The translations under genes were made by a program, and so were the position numbers. Positions 8,096 through 16,609 of a stretch of DNA of 64,000 bases are shown piece by piece (position 1 is the first letter of the stretch; each line of letters opens with the position of its first letter). The notes under the pieces are model-generated. The model was not told where the DNA came from, did no database searches, and saw only the letters and a list, made by a program, of their open reading frames with translations. Source of the DNA: Chitinophagales bacterium (lineage in GTDB: Bacteria > Bacteroidota > Bacteroidia > Chitinophagales > Saprospiraceae); the NCBI GenBank assembly GCA_017303875.1, contig JAFLBP010000021.1, forward strand, positions 56,352 to 120,351, given 5' to 3'.

Positions 8096-9088
8096 TCAAA
8101 ACACCTTTATCCGCACCGTTTCAATTCTCCGCTCGCTGACCAATTCAATCACAATTTTCATATGTTCCAGCTCAAGGCTGGCGCCTTGCTCCGGAATTTT
8201 TTGCATCTCGGCCATCAGGTAGCCGGAAAGGGTGTTATAATCGCCCTCCGGAATTTTCAGCTCCGGGTATTTTTCGTTCAGGTATTGTACCGTATGCCTG
8301 CCCGAAAAAAGGTAAACACCGGGCGCTGTTTGTGTTTCTATGAGGTCTTCGAGGTCGTGCTCGTCGTCAATTTTTCCAAAAAGCTGTTCCAGCACATCTT
8401 CCAAGCTTACCAAACCCGAAATGCCGCCGTATTCATCCACCACACAGGCAATATTGGTGCGGTTTTTTACAAATCGGTGCAGCAGGTCGTCTACATGAAT
8501 ACTTTCCGGCACAAAGCCGATCGGCATAATCAGGCTGCGGATATTCGAGGGGTTGCCAAACAACTGCTGTACGTGTACATAGCCCAGCACTTTATCCAAC
8601 TCGCCCTCAAAAACCAGAATACGCGACAAGCGGCTGTCGATAAACAATTGCCGCAGAACAGCAACCGGCGCGTCGGCATCAACGGCCACAATTTCGGGGC
8701 GCGGCGCCATACAATCGGCCGCAGAAACCTGCTTGAGGTGCAGGGCATTTTCCAGCAATTCCATTTCGGTTTCTTCCTCGCCGGGCACGCCACTTGTATT
8801 TTGCTGCACGAGGTACTCAATCAGCGCAGCATCTTCATCATTGGGAATATGCGGGTAAATGCTGCGAAAAATGCGGCGGCGAAACAGCAAAAAGCCGGTA
8901 AAAAGCAATAATGCGATCAGTATGGGCGCAGCAAGGCCCTGTCCGAAAACAAAACTGAGGGCGGGCAAAAGTGCGAGAACACTGAGTGCGCAGGCCGCAA
9001 CGAGGAGCCAGGTAGCGGGGAGCGTGTGGCTGCCGATGCGGAGGGCGGAGGTCCAGGCAGGCCCGGATCGTGATGAGGGTTCGTCCAT
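8096..9088 (-). CDS. CBS / HlyC-CorC domain membrane protein
   Basis: Two or three N-terminal hydrophobic helices (about 20-70) precede a linker, a CBS pair (about 120-245; MAPRPEIVAVDADAPV, VVDEYGGISGLVSLEDVLE) and a C-terminal HlyC/CorC transporter-associated domain (FSGRHTVQYLNEKYPELKIP). This is the layout of CorC/GldE-type proteins, but the membrane part is shorter than a complete DUF21/CNNM domain. It follows lptC by 12 bp, on the same strand. The role may be ion transport or envelope-linked; a separate gldE is present at 55077-56366, so this is a paralogue. Confidence 0.8.
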   Translation of the reverse strand: MDEPSSRSGPAWTSALRIGSHTLPATWLLVAACALSVLALLPALSFVFGQGLAAPILIALLLFTGFLLFRRRIFRSIYPHIPNDEDAALIEYLVQQNTSGVPGEEETEMELLENALHLKQVSAADCMAPRPEIVAVDADAPVAVLRQLFIDSRLSRILVFEGELDKVLGYVHVQQLFGNPSNIRSLIMPIGFVPESIHVDDLLHRFVKNRTNIACVVDEYGGISGLVSLEDVLEQLFGKIDDEHDLEDLIETQTAPGVYLFSGRHTVQYLNEKYPELKIPEGDYNTLSGYLMAEMQKIPEQGASLELEHMKIVIELVSERRIETVRIKVF

Positions 9089-9100
9089 ATCGGAATGCGC

Positions 9101-9664
9101 TTAGCGTAGCGCTTCGTTGAGTTGATCTACTTTTATCCGGCCTTTGGGGGCAATTATTTTCCAGTAGCTGAAATCCTGTTCGGCTTCCAGACCGAAGCCG
9201 TAGATGATTTCGCCGGGTTTGGTAATTTTTACAAATTTATCGGTGCGCACCTTGGCGGTTTTTTCATCCCAGATCAGTTCCTCGGTTTCGAGGCGTTCCT
9301 GTTTGTTACTGGTAAAAACCACGCTGTCGCGCGCCACAATAATGCCTTTTTCGGGGGTACGCACAGCAAATTTAGCAGTTAATACGCTGGTAACCGATAA
9401 ATCCGGTGCAAGAAAATCAATTTTTACGCCGCGCGGAAATTCCTGACGCGGGTTTTCGCGGTTCACAAAGTTGTGCAGCACCGGCCCCAGCACCCGTACG
9501 CGCACCACCGCACTGTCGGAATACAGGATTTCCACATCGCGGCCGATCTCCACGGCGGTATCATCCTGGGTGAAGACCTGGCGTTTTTCCGGATCCACTT
9601 CGCAGGCCGCGAAAAAGCAGGAAAGGAGCAACAATATGAACAAAGAGAACTGTCGCACGGGCAC
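9101..9664 (-). CDS. lptC: LPS export protein LptC
   Basis: 187 residues with a lipoprotein-type signal (LLSCFFAACE, Cys at about 21) and a single OstA-like beta-jellyroll of the LptC kind (IDFLAPDLSVTSVLTAKFAVRTPEKGIIVARDSVVFTSNKQERLETEELIWDEK). LptC bridges the LptBFG ABC transporter to the periplasmic LptA bridge. It starts with GTG and overlaps the upstream gene's stop by one base. Having a lipobox rather than a transmembrane anchor is usual in Bacteroidota. An lptF/G-type permease is present at 53968-55080. Confidence 0.88.
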   Translation of the reverse strand: MPVRQFSLFILLLLSCFFAACEVDPEKRQVFTQDDTAVEIGRDVEILYSDSAVVRVRVLGPVLHNFVNRENPRQEFPRGVKIDFLAPDLSVTSVLTAKFAVRTPEKGIIVARDSVVFTSNKQERLETEELIWDEKTAKVRTDKFVKITKPGEIIYGFGLEAEQDFSYWKIIAPKGRIKVDQLNEALR

Positions 9665-10170
9665 TATTTCATCAAACTTTTCAGGGTAAAACGCACGGCG
9701 AACAATAATATGACCAAGCCGGCTATAAAAACCAAAGGCGGCAGGTTGATCCAGACGATCAGGTGCAGACGCTGCAACAGGTACATGATGATCAGCACGG
9801 TTACAATGAGCACCATCAGGCTGGTGAGTTTGCCGAAACCCGGCACGTCCTCAAAAGCAATATTGCGCCGCACAATGCCCAGCGTGACGATCATGGACAC
9901 CACTGGCAATACCTGTGTAAGCAATTGCAGGTTGTACAGCGAATTGCCGCGCTCAAACAGAAACATATAAATGCCCATACCCACCACCAGAATGCCCGGC
10001 ACACTCACCGAAAAAACCAGTACAGAATACAGGTAATTCCAAGGACTCAGCGTAGCATCCTGCCGGAAAATCCAGTTGAACAAAAAAGCCAGCAGCGGCA
10101 CGCCTGCAAAAAAAGCGATGAGCAGCAGCGGGGAATTGTTGAGGTAATCGAAAAATTGGCCGAGGGTCAT
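9664..10170 (-). CDS. Small multi-helix membrane protein
   Basis: I place the start at 10170 (MTLGQFFDYLNN): the longer frame back to 10341 runs over the start of the divergent gene and encodes a basic, unlikely leader. The 168-residue product has four predicted membrane helices (LLLIAFFAGVPLLAFLFNWIF, a second and a third internal helix, and IMYLLQRL...LLFAVRFTL). I do not recognise the family. It heads an operon with lptC and the CBS/HlyC gene, hinting at an envelope role. Confidence 0.7.
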   Translation of the reverse strand: MTLGQFFDYLNNSPLLLIAFFAGVPLLAFLFNWIFRQDATLSPWNYLYSVLVFSVSVPGILVVGMGIYMFLFERGNSLYNLQLLTQVLPVVSMIVTLGIVRRNIAFEDVPGFGKLTSLMVLIVTVLIIMYLLQRLHLIVWINLPPLVFIAGLVILLFAVRFTLKSLMK

Positions 10171-10211
10171 GCTTCGGGTTTTGTTATGTTTGCGGCAAAA
10201 GTACGCATCTT

Positions 10212-11141
10212 GTGAGCGCTTCGCATCAGCTATACGCGGATTTCTGCCATCGTCACGCTTTACCCCTGCATTTTCAGGGCTGGTGGCTGGAGGCCGTGTC
10301 GCAAAACGGCAGCTGGGATGTCGCTTTTTTTGGCGAAGCACAAGGACGGCCCCAGGCCGCCCTGCCCTGGTACGAAACGCGGCGTTTTGGCCTGAAAACG
10401 ATCCGTCCTGCCCCGTTTACAGCCTATGGCGGCCCCATCTGGCTGCCGCAGCCCGCCACACAACGCCCCGATCGGCGCTACGCCTTTGAGCAAAAAGCGC
10501 TGGAAAAGCTCTACGGACAATTGCCCCGCGTATGGCATTTCCGCCAGCACTGGCAGCCCGGCTACTACAACTGGCTGCCGCTATATTGGAAAAAATACAA
10601 GCAGGAAACGCGGTATACCTATCTTTTAAACCCACAAAACGAAGCTGCATTGTGGGCCGGTTTGAAAAACACCGTCCGCACCGATATCCGCAAAGCGCAG
10701 GAGCAAGTGGAAATCCTGAGCGGCCCCGAACACGCTGAAACGGGCTATGCCCTGTACCGGCAATCGGCCGGGCGCAAGGGCTTCGATGTCGGGCGCTTGC
10801 AGGATACCTTCCGCGTGCTGCACACCGAACTCAATCGGCGCGGGCATTCCACCTGTTTGCTGGCCCGCGACCGGCGCAATGGCGAACCGCAGGCCGCGCT
10901 TTACCTCACCCACGATGCACAGCGGGCGGGCCTGCTCTGGAGCGGTCTTGCGGAAGCGCACCGACATTCCTGCGCCGGGCACCTGCTGCTTTTCGAGGCC
11001 CTGCGTTTTGCCTTTGCGCGCGGTATTCAAACCTTTGATTTTGAAGGCAGTATGGATCCGGGCATCGAACATCTTTACCGCTCGTTTGGCGGGGCGCTGA
11101 CGCCGTATTTTTCTTTGTATGACAGCAGGTTTTCTAAGTAG
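10212..11141 (+). CDS. GNAT / FemAB-like acyltransferase family protein
   Basis: 309 residues with no signal peptide, starting at GTG. The C-terminal half (TVRTDIRKAQEQ, KGFDVGRLQDTFRVL, AALYLTHDAQRAGLLWSGLAEAHRHSCAGHLLLFEALRFA, FDFEGSMDPGIEHLYRSFGG) matches the double-GNAT fold of FemAB/BioF2-like acyltransferases, often linked to polysaccharide or peptidoglycan modification. The ending FDFEGSMDPG...RSFGG is typical of this group in Bacteroidota. The substrate is unknown. It diverges from the membrane-protein gene across 41 bp. Confidence 0.72.
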   Translation: MSASHQLYADFCHRHALPLHFQGWWLEAVSQNGSWDVAFFGEAQGRPQAALPWYETRRFGLKTIRPAPFTAYGGPIWLPQPATQRPDRRYAFEQKALEKLYGQLPRVWHFRQHWQPGYYNWLPLYWKKYKQETRYTYLLNPQNEAALWAGLKNTVRTDIRKAQEQVEILSGPEHAETGYALYRQSAGRKGFDVGRLQDTFRVLHTELNRRGHSTCLLARDRRNGEPQAALYLTHDAQRAGLLWSGLAEAHRHSCAGHLLLFEALRFAFARGIQTFDFEGSMDPGIEHLYRSFGGALTPYFSLYDSRFSK

Positions 11142-11168
11142 CTGCGCGTTTGTACTGCTTCCTGAAGA

Positions 11169-11335
11169 GTTATTTCCCGCAGATTGCGCAGATTTACGCG
11201 CAGATCGCGCAGAATTATTTCTCCTGAACTCCGCAGATAACATAAATAAAAAAATCTGCGCGATCTGCGGGAAATATATTCTGCGCGATCTGCGAGAAAA
11301 TCTGCGAAAATCTGCGGGAAATAAATCGCCGTGCA
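11169..11335. repeat. Imperfect long inverted repeat of CGCAGAT words
   Basis: The left half repeats CGCAGATT/CGCGCAGATCGCGCAGA and the right half repeats the complement (ATCTGCGCGATCTGCGGGAAA). Arms of roughly 65-75 bp pair imperfectly around an AT-rich centre near 11240-11255. It lies between two plus-strand genes. The frame that runs through it is an artefact of the missing stop codons. Confidence 0.75.
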
Positions 11336-11367
11336 GCAAAAAGCGCCTTCCCCTGCACCTGAAAAAC

Positions 11368-12558
11368 ATGAAAACATTATGCTTGTTAATTGTCCTTTTA
11401 CCCTTGTGCCTTACGGGCCAGAACTACGTCGTCAACGGAAGTTTTGAGCGATTCCGTGAGGTAAAAAACCCCTTGCTGGCGGTGCCCGAAGAGCCTTGTA
11501 CCTACATCAAGCAACCCCAAACCTTCAGCACCTTCGTGGAAGGCTGGCAAACCTTTTACATCATGACGCCCGACCTGATTAACTGGGACAGCCTCGCCCA
11601 CTGCGACCTGTTTCCCAAGCCGCGCAGCGGCAAACGCATGCTGGGCCTGATCATGTACCATCCGTATTCAGACAGCAAATTTGGCAGCGATTACCATGAA
11701 ATGCTGCAAGGCAGCTTTGCCAAACCCCTCACCAAAGGCAAAACCTATCGCTTCAGCTTTTGGGTGTATTACAAAGAAGCCCTGGCCATTAACCACCTGC
11801 GCGATGTGGGCCAGCAAACCGAACCCATCGTGCCCGTGCAATGCGGCAACTTCGGCGTTTATTTTTCCGATGCACCGGCCAATCCGAAAGAAGATTTCCG
11901 CGTGAGCATGCGCGAACTGGGCATTGATCCTACCATCAACCGCGAAGCCATCGTGGAGGCCCGCGATGAATGGGTGAAAATCACGCTTTATTTTAAAGCC
12001 GAACAGGCGTATAAGTACTTCTTTTTCGGCAATTACTTCTCCGACGCCATTACGCCCACCAGCGAACCCGCCGCCCAGCGCGCAGCACAGGATAAAATCA
12101 ACCTCGGCCGCAGCAAGGGCACCTACAAGCGCCGCATCGCGTATTATTGTTTCGACGATTTTTCCGTGGTTGAACACCAGGGTGACCTCACGCCTTTGGA
12201 AAAAGCGCTCACTGCGTACAATCAATACACTTTTGAAGAAGCCCTGCTTTTCGACAGCGGCAAATCGGAACTAAAGTCCGACGGTATACAGGAACTCCAA
12301 CGGCTCGCCCTTTTATTAAAAAATAATCCTACCATTAAAATTGACATCGCTGGCCATACCGACGATGTGGGGGCCGACGCCAGCAACCAACAACTCTCCG
12401 AAGCCCGCGCCAAAGCCGTGTACCAGGCCCTGCAAAACGCTGGCGCAAATGCCAGCCAACTGCAATGGAAAGGATATGGGGAAAAAATGCCGGTAGTGCC
12501 CAACGACTGCGACGTGAACCGACAAAAAAACAGACGCGTGACGATCCGAGGGATATGA
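11368..12558 (+). CDS. OmpA-family outer-membrane protein with N-terminal jellyroll-like domain
   Basis: The start at 11368 (MKTLCLLIVLLPL) begins at the signal peptide; a longer frame from 11119 is rejected because it translates the upstream repeat. The mature N-terminus (NYVVNGSFERF, GWQTFYIMTPDLINW, MLGLIMYH, ...YRFSFWVYYKEA) resembles carbohydrate-binding-like jellyroll domains. The C-terminal about 110 residues are an OmpA peptidoglycan-binding domain (LLFDSGKSELKSDG, IDIAGHTDDVGAD, NRQKNRRVTI). A full paralogue is at 23552-24658. The protein probably tethers the outer surface to peptidoglycan. Confidence 0.85.
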   Translation: MKTLCLLIVLLPLCLTGQNYVVNGSFERFREVKNPLLAVPEEPCTYIKQPQTFSTFVEGWQTFYIMTPDLINWDSLAHCDLFPKPRSGKRMLGLIMYHPYSDSKFGSDYHEMLQGSFAKPLTKGKTYRFSFWVYYKEALAINHLRDVGQQTEPIVPVQCGNFGVYFSDAPANPKEDFRVSMRELGIDPTINREAIVEARDEWVKITLYFKAEQAYKYFFFGNYFSDAITPTSEPAAQRAAQDKINLGRSKGTYKRRIAYYCFDDFSVVEHQGDLTPLEKALTAYNQYTFEEALLFDSGKSELKSDGIQELQRLALLLKNNPTIKIDIAGHTDDVGADASNQQLSEARAKAVYQALQNAGANASQLQWKGYGEKMPVVPNDCDVNRQKNRRVTIRGI

Positions 12559-12702
12559 ATGCGGAATGCGGAATGCGGAATGCGGAATGCGGAATGCGGA
12601 ATGCGGAATGCGGAAAAAATTATTTTGCACAGCAAAATCCAAAATTAAACATTAAAAATTCATTCCGCATTCCGCATTCCGAACTCCGCATTCCGAACTT
12701 CC
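12559..12702. repeat. Heptamer tandem repeat and inverted partner (ATGCGGA)n
   Basis: Eight perfect copies of ATGCGGA run from 12559 to 12614, starting at the base after the OmpA-family stop codon. After a 44-bp AT-rich spacer, 12659-12702 carries degenerate reverse-complement copies (CATTCCGCATTCCG, GAACTCCGCATTCCG). Together they can fold as a long hairpin. The same word family appears inside the DUF1460 gene near 58954-59057. Confidence 0.9.
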
Positions 12703-12764
12703 TTTGTTTTCTGGCAGATAAAAAAAATTAACGCCAAGTTTACCTGATTTTCGCGGAGGCTTCC

Positions 12765-12772
12765 GACCTTTG
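12765..12772 (+). promoter_or_regulatory. guaB promoter -7 element abutting the start codon
   Basis: GACCTTTG is one mismatch from TAnnTTTG and ends only three bases before the guaB ATG at 12776. If this is the -7 box, transcription would begin at or next to the start codon. Confidence 0.35.
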
Positions 12773-12775
12773 CGC

Positions 12776-14263
12776 ATGGAAAACAAGAATTTTACCGCCG
12801 AATATAAATTCATCGGCGAATCGCTCACCTTCGATGATGTCTTGCTGGTTCCTGCGTACAGCGAAGTTTTACCACGCGAAGTAGACATCTCCTCCCAGTT
12901 TACCCGTAAGATCCGTCTGAATGTTCCTATCGTGTCCGCCGCAATGGATACGGTTACCGACAAATCTTTGGCCATCGCCATCGCGCGCCAGGGCGGTATC
13001 GGTATTATTCACAAAAACATGAGTATTGCCGCACAAGCCGATCAGGTGCGCGCCGTAAAACGCTCCGAGGCCGGTATGATTATCGACCCGGTTACGCTGC
13101 ACCCGGAAGCTACCGTCGGCGAAGCGCTCGATCTCATGCGCCAGAACAGCATCGGCGGTATCCCCATCACCGACCGCCGCGGCAAACTGCTCGGTATCCT
13201 GACCAACCGCGACCTGCGTTTTGAGGGCGACCAAAGCAAATTGGTACGCGACCTGATGACGAAGAAAAACCTCGTCACAGCGCCTGCCGGCACCAACCTC
13301 GATCAGGCCCGTCAGATCCTGCAACAACGCAAAATTGAAAAACTGCCCGTCGTGGATGAAAATTTCCACCTCATCGGGCTGATTACCTATAAAGATATTC
13401 TCAAAGGCACCAATTTCCCCAGCGCCTGCAAAGACTCGCTCGGTCGCCTCGTGGTAGGCGCCGCCGTGGGTGTCACGGAAGACACGGAAGAGCGCGTAAA
13501 AGCACTCGTCAATGTCGGCGTGGATGTGGTGATTGTGGATACTGCACACGGCCACTCGCGCGGCGTGCTGGAGACCGTAAAACACCTGAAAATCAAATAC
13601 CCGAACCTCCAGATTGTCGGGGGCAACGTAGCCACCGGAGAAGGCGCTAAAGCCCTCGCCGATGCCGGGGTAGACGCCGTGAAAGTAGGCGTCGGCCCGG
13701 GCAGTATCTGCACTACCCGTATTGTGGCCGGTGTAGGCGTGGCACAGCTTTCGGCTATTTTTAATGCTGCCAAAGCCCTGCGTGGCACGGATATTCCGAT
13801 CATCGGCGACGGCGGTATCCGCTATACCGGCGATATCGTCAAGGCGCTTGCGGCCGGCGCCGGCGCCATCATGGCGGGTTCTTTATTTGCCGGCGTGGAA
13901 GAAGCGCCCGGCGAAACCATCATTTTCGACGGCCGTAAATTCAAATCCTACCGCGGCATGGGCAGTCTGGCTGCTATGGAGCGCGGCTCCAAGGACCGCT
14001 ATTTCCAGGATGTGGAAGACGATGTAAAAAAACTCGTTCCGGAAGGCATCGAAGGGCGGGTACCCTATAAAGGCACGCTCTCGGAAGTAATGGTGCAATA
14101 CATCGGTGGTTTGCGGGCCGGTATGGGCTACTGCGGCGCGGGTACCATCCGCGAATTGCAGGACAAAGCGCAGTTTGTCAAAATCACCAATGCCGGTATG
14201 ACGGAAAGCCACCCGCACAACATCATCATCACGCGCGAATCGCCGAACTACTCGCGGCGCTAA
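12776..14263 (+). CDS. guaB: IMP dehydrogenase
   Basis: Oxidises IMP to XMP with NAD+, the first committed step of GMP synthesis. The 495-residue frame has the N-terminal LTFDDVLLVPAYSEVLPREVDI, a CBS pair (about 100-210), the catalytic loop GPGSICTTRI with Cys312, GDGGIRYTGDIVKALAAGA, and the flap region GMGSLAAM. The start at 12776 gives the usual short leader before the FIGESLTFDD block; a TTG two codons upstream is unnecessary. Confidence 0.98.
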   Translation: MENKNFTAEYKFIGESLTFDDVLLVPAYSEVLPREVDISSQFTRKIRLNVPIVSAAMDTVTDKSLAIAIARQGGIGIIHKNMSIAAQADQVRAVKRSEAGMIIDPVTLHPEATVGEALDLMRQNSIGGIPITDRRGKLLGILTNRDLRFEGDQSKLVRDLMTKKNLVTAPAGTNLDQARQILQQRKIEKLPVVDENFHLIGLITYKDILKGTNFPSACKDSLGRLVVGAAVGVTEDTEERVKALVNVGVDVVIVDTAHGHSRGVLETVKHLKIKYPNLQIVGGNVATGEGAKALADAGVDAVKVGVGPGSICTTRIVAGVGVAQLSAIFNAAKALRGTDIPIIGDGGIRYTGDIVKALAAGAGAIMAGSLFAGVEEAPGETIIFDGRKFKSYRGMGSLAAMERGSKDRYFQDVEDDVKKLVPEGIEGRVPYKGTLSEVMVQYIGGLRAGMGYCGAGTIRELQDKAQFVKITNAGMTESHPHNIIITRESPNYSRR

Positions 14264-14284
14264 CGCTTGTTCAACCCCAACACC

Positions 14285-16564
14285 TCACTCCTGCACATAA
14301 CGCAGCACCTGCCGCCCCGCCCGTAACACATACAGGCCCGGCGGCTGCGCGGGCAAGGGCAAGGCATTGCCGACAAAGCCCCGGTATGCGTAGAGCAAAC
14401 GCCCGTTCAGGTCGTAGATTGATACCGGTATTTCCAGGGCATCAGGCCCTTGACGCAGGGGTTGCAAAATGCAGGTTTTACAAGGCGAAGGCACAAAAAA
14501 GGCAGCTATTGCCTCGTTTTGCGGATTGCTGTCGGCAACGGTAGTACCCACCACAAGGGTGAGGATGGTATCGCAGCCGCGACGGTCGCGCACGTAAGCC
14601 GTGTATTCGCCTGCCGGCAGGTTTTCGAGGCGAAGCGTGGTATCGCCATTGTCCCAGGTGACAGTATAGGGTGCTTCGCCGCCTGTAATCTGGCTGATGG
14701 CCGCCCAGCCGTTGGAAGCGCCGAAGGCATCCACGTCCTGCTTTTCAGCCATGACGAAGAAGGGCGGCGGATTATCAAACGTAAATTCAAGGGTGTCTTT
14801 ACAGTTGTTGATGTCGCTCACGCTGAGGCGGTATTGGCCCGGCGCGAGGTATTCGCGGTTGAGTGTACCGGCGTTATCGCTCCAACTGAAGCCATACGGC
14901 CCGAAACCGCCAAGATCCTGGAACTGAAGGATGCCGTCGTTGGCATTATGGCAGGTGATGGGGAATTGGGTATAGTTAGCCTCAAGAGCGGGCGTTTCAT
15001 AAGCGCCGATGTCGGGCAGGCCGTTCAGCACGCGGGGCAGACCGGCCAGGTCATGGAGCAGGCCGTAGCGAGCGACGGCGGCGCTGTCGCCCTGATTGCG
15101 GAGGGGCGAGCAGGGCGCGAGGCGGTAGTCGCCATTGGCCGTGTCGCGGAAGACAGGATTGAGGTTGTAGAGGTTGTTGTGGCATTCAAGTGAAACTGCT
15201 GCTGGAACACCGCCCGCCCAAAGTGAATCGCAGGCAGGCACCTGAAAGGCGCAATTTTGAAAAAAATATGCAGTACCGGGAAAATACGATGGTGCAATCA
15301 TGTCGTCACCTTTCCCGGCTTTATTGCCCCAAAACAGGCAATTTATCAAGCTGTCTGTTTCCGTCCGAAGCACCAATGCGCCCCCGTAATCTTTGGCGTA
15401 ATTATTTACAAAAGTGCAGGTAATATATTTATTGCTAAAACTAAAATCGGACACGCCACCGTCTTTCTCTGCATAGTTTTCAGCAAACAAGCAGTTGTAG
15501 TAATCTGCATTTGCCCGCGCTACACCACCCCAACGCGCCTTGTTTTCTATAAAACTGCAATCGTAAAAGGTCATGCCAAAGCCGGCGACAGCCCCGCCTC
15601 TGCCGGGGACAAACTGATTAATGCCAAGTTTATTTCCCTTAAATATACTTCGGCTAACTTTAATTCTTCTAGCGGTGCCAGATTCTACACCCAACGCACC
15701 CGCCCAGGTCGTCCCGGTATTATTGATAAAAGCCAGGTTATCCAGTAAAAAATGAGCTTTTTCTGAATTATTTAATATATAAACCCCGGCAGCTCCTCCA
15801 AAAGACATGCCTGGGATACTGTTTTCTGTAAAGCTGCAACTATCAATGCTTATACTGGTATTTTCAAATTCGCCAGTAGCAATCCAAATTGCACCGCCAG
15901 TCATTCGCGCTTTATTTTGCAAAAACTGACAGTTTATAATATTGATATGCCCCGGGCCGCGTAACAAATCAATAGCAATAGCGCCTCCTTCATTGGCAAG
16001 GTTATTCTTGAAAATACAATTTCTGATATCGACAAATACCGTCCTTGTGCTGTCGCCATTATAAATGAACATTCCTCCGCCCTGACAGCCGTATTGAGGG
16101 CCATTTGCAGGCCCGCAATCAAGTTCAGATGTAACAGAATTATAGTTATAGACATTAGCTCCACGTATAGTAAAACCGTCAATTGCAGTGCCCGGCCCGG
16201 TTGTATCGCAAGCAAAAATATGCCAGTTCAGGGTATATACTTCTGTGGTGTTCGTCACCCAATTACGTTGTGCATCTGCTGTCTCGTTTCCGGAAAAGCC
16301 ACCGAGCAGGCGTACGCCACTTTTTAAATAAACAGGATCAATGTTTGATGTCGCATAAGCATAATACACACCTTTGGCCACCCAGACCTCATCTCCCGCC
16401 TGTGCCGCGCTTAATCCCTGCTGCGGCGACACAAACGCATCCGCCCAGGAACTGCCATTTTGTGCGCCGGTAGCATTAAGGTTGACGTACCAGATGGTGG
16501 CCTGGGCCATTGCCGGTAGACAGGAAAAAAGGAGAATCAGCGATAGGCGTATCGTTTTGTTCAT
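14285..16564 (-). CDS. Beta-helix / SprB-repeat T9SS surface protein, tandem copy 1
   Basis: 759 residues. A signal peptide (MNKTIRLSLILLFSCLPAMAQ) is followed by a right-handed parallel beta-helix of about 450 residues with Pmp-like repeats (GGAIWIATG, NCIFKNN, GGAVAGF, NCLFAENYAEKDGG). Then come an LGxPRxxxGxxDIGAYE closing segment, two SprB repeats (ITCHNANDGILQF...; VDAFGASNGWAAIS...) and a T9SS sorting domain ending LRAGRQVLRYVQE. It is probably a secreted or cell-surface adhesin. Compared with copy 2, its first about 590 residues are identical; all differences are in the tail. It is the last of four tandem genes with about 45-bp spacers. Confidence 0.85.
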   Translation of the reverse strand: MNKTIRLSLILLFSCLPAMAQATIWYVNLNATGAQNGSSWADAFVSPQQGLSAAQAGDEVWVAKGVYYAYATSNIDPVYLKSGVRLLGGFSGNETADAQRNWVTNTTEVYTLNWHIFACDTTGPGTAIDGFTIRGANVYNYNSVTSELDCGPANGPQYGCQGGGMFIYNGDSTRTVFVDIRNCIFKNNLANEGGAIAIDLLRGPGHINIINCQFLQNKARMTGGAIWIATGEFENTSISIDSCSFTENSIPGMSFGGAAGVYILNNSEKAHFLLDNLAFINNTGTTWAGALGVESGTARRIKVSRSIFKGNKLGINQFVPGRGGAVAGFGMTFYDCSFIENKARWGGVARANADYYNCLFAENYAEKDGGVSDFSFSNKYITCTFVNNYAKDYGGALVLRTETDSLINCLFWGNKAGKGDDMIAPSYFPGTAYFFQNCAFQVPACDSLWAGGVPAAVSLECHNNLYNLNPVFRDTANGDYRLAPCSPLRNQGDSAAVARYGLLHDLAGLPRVLNGLPDIGAYETPALEANYTQFPITCHNANDGILQFQDLGGFGPYGFSWSDNAGTLNREYLAPGQYRLSVSDINNCKDTLEFTFDNPPPFFVMAEKQDVDAFGASNGWAAISQITGGEAPYTVTWDNGDTTLRLENLPAGEYTAYVRDRRGCDTILTLVVGTTVADSNPQNEAIAAFFVPSPCKTCILQPLRQGPDALEIPVSIYDLNGRLLYAYRGFVGNALPLPAQPPGLYVLRAGRQVLRYVQE

Positions 16565-16609
16565 GTAAAGTTTATGATTAGTGTAATGTCTGTTATTGCC
16601 CCGATACCC

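Noticed and set aside
11119..11367. N-terminal extension of the first OmpA-family gene
   Set aside because: It translates the CGCAGAT repeat and delays the signal peptide by 83 residues.
12465..12731. 88-codon frame across the ATGCGGA repeat
   Set aside because: It encodes only the heptamer repeat and has no protein-like composition.
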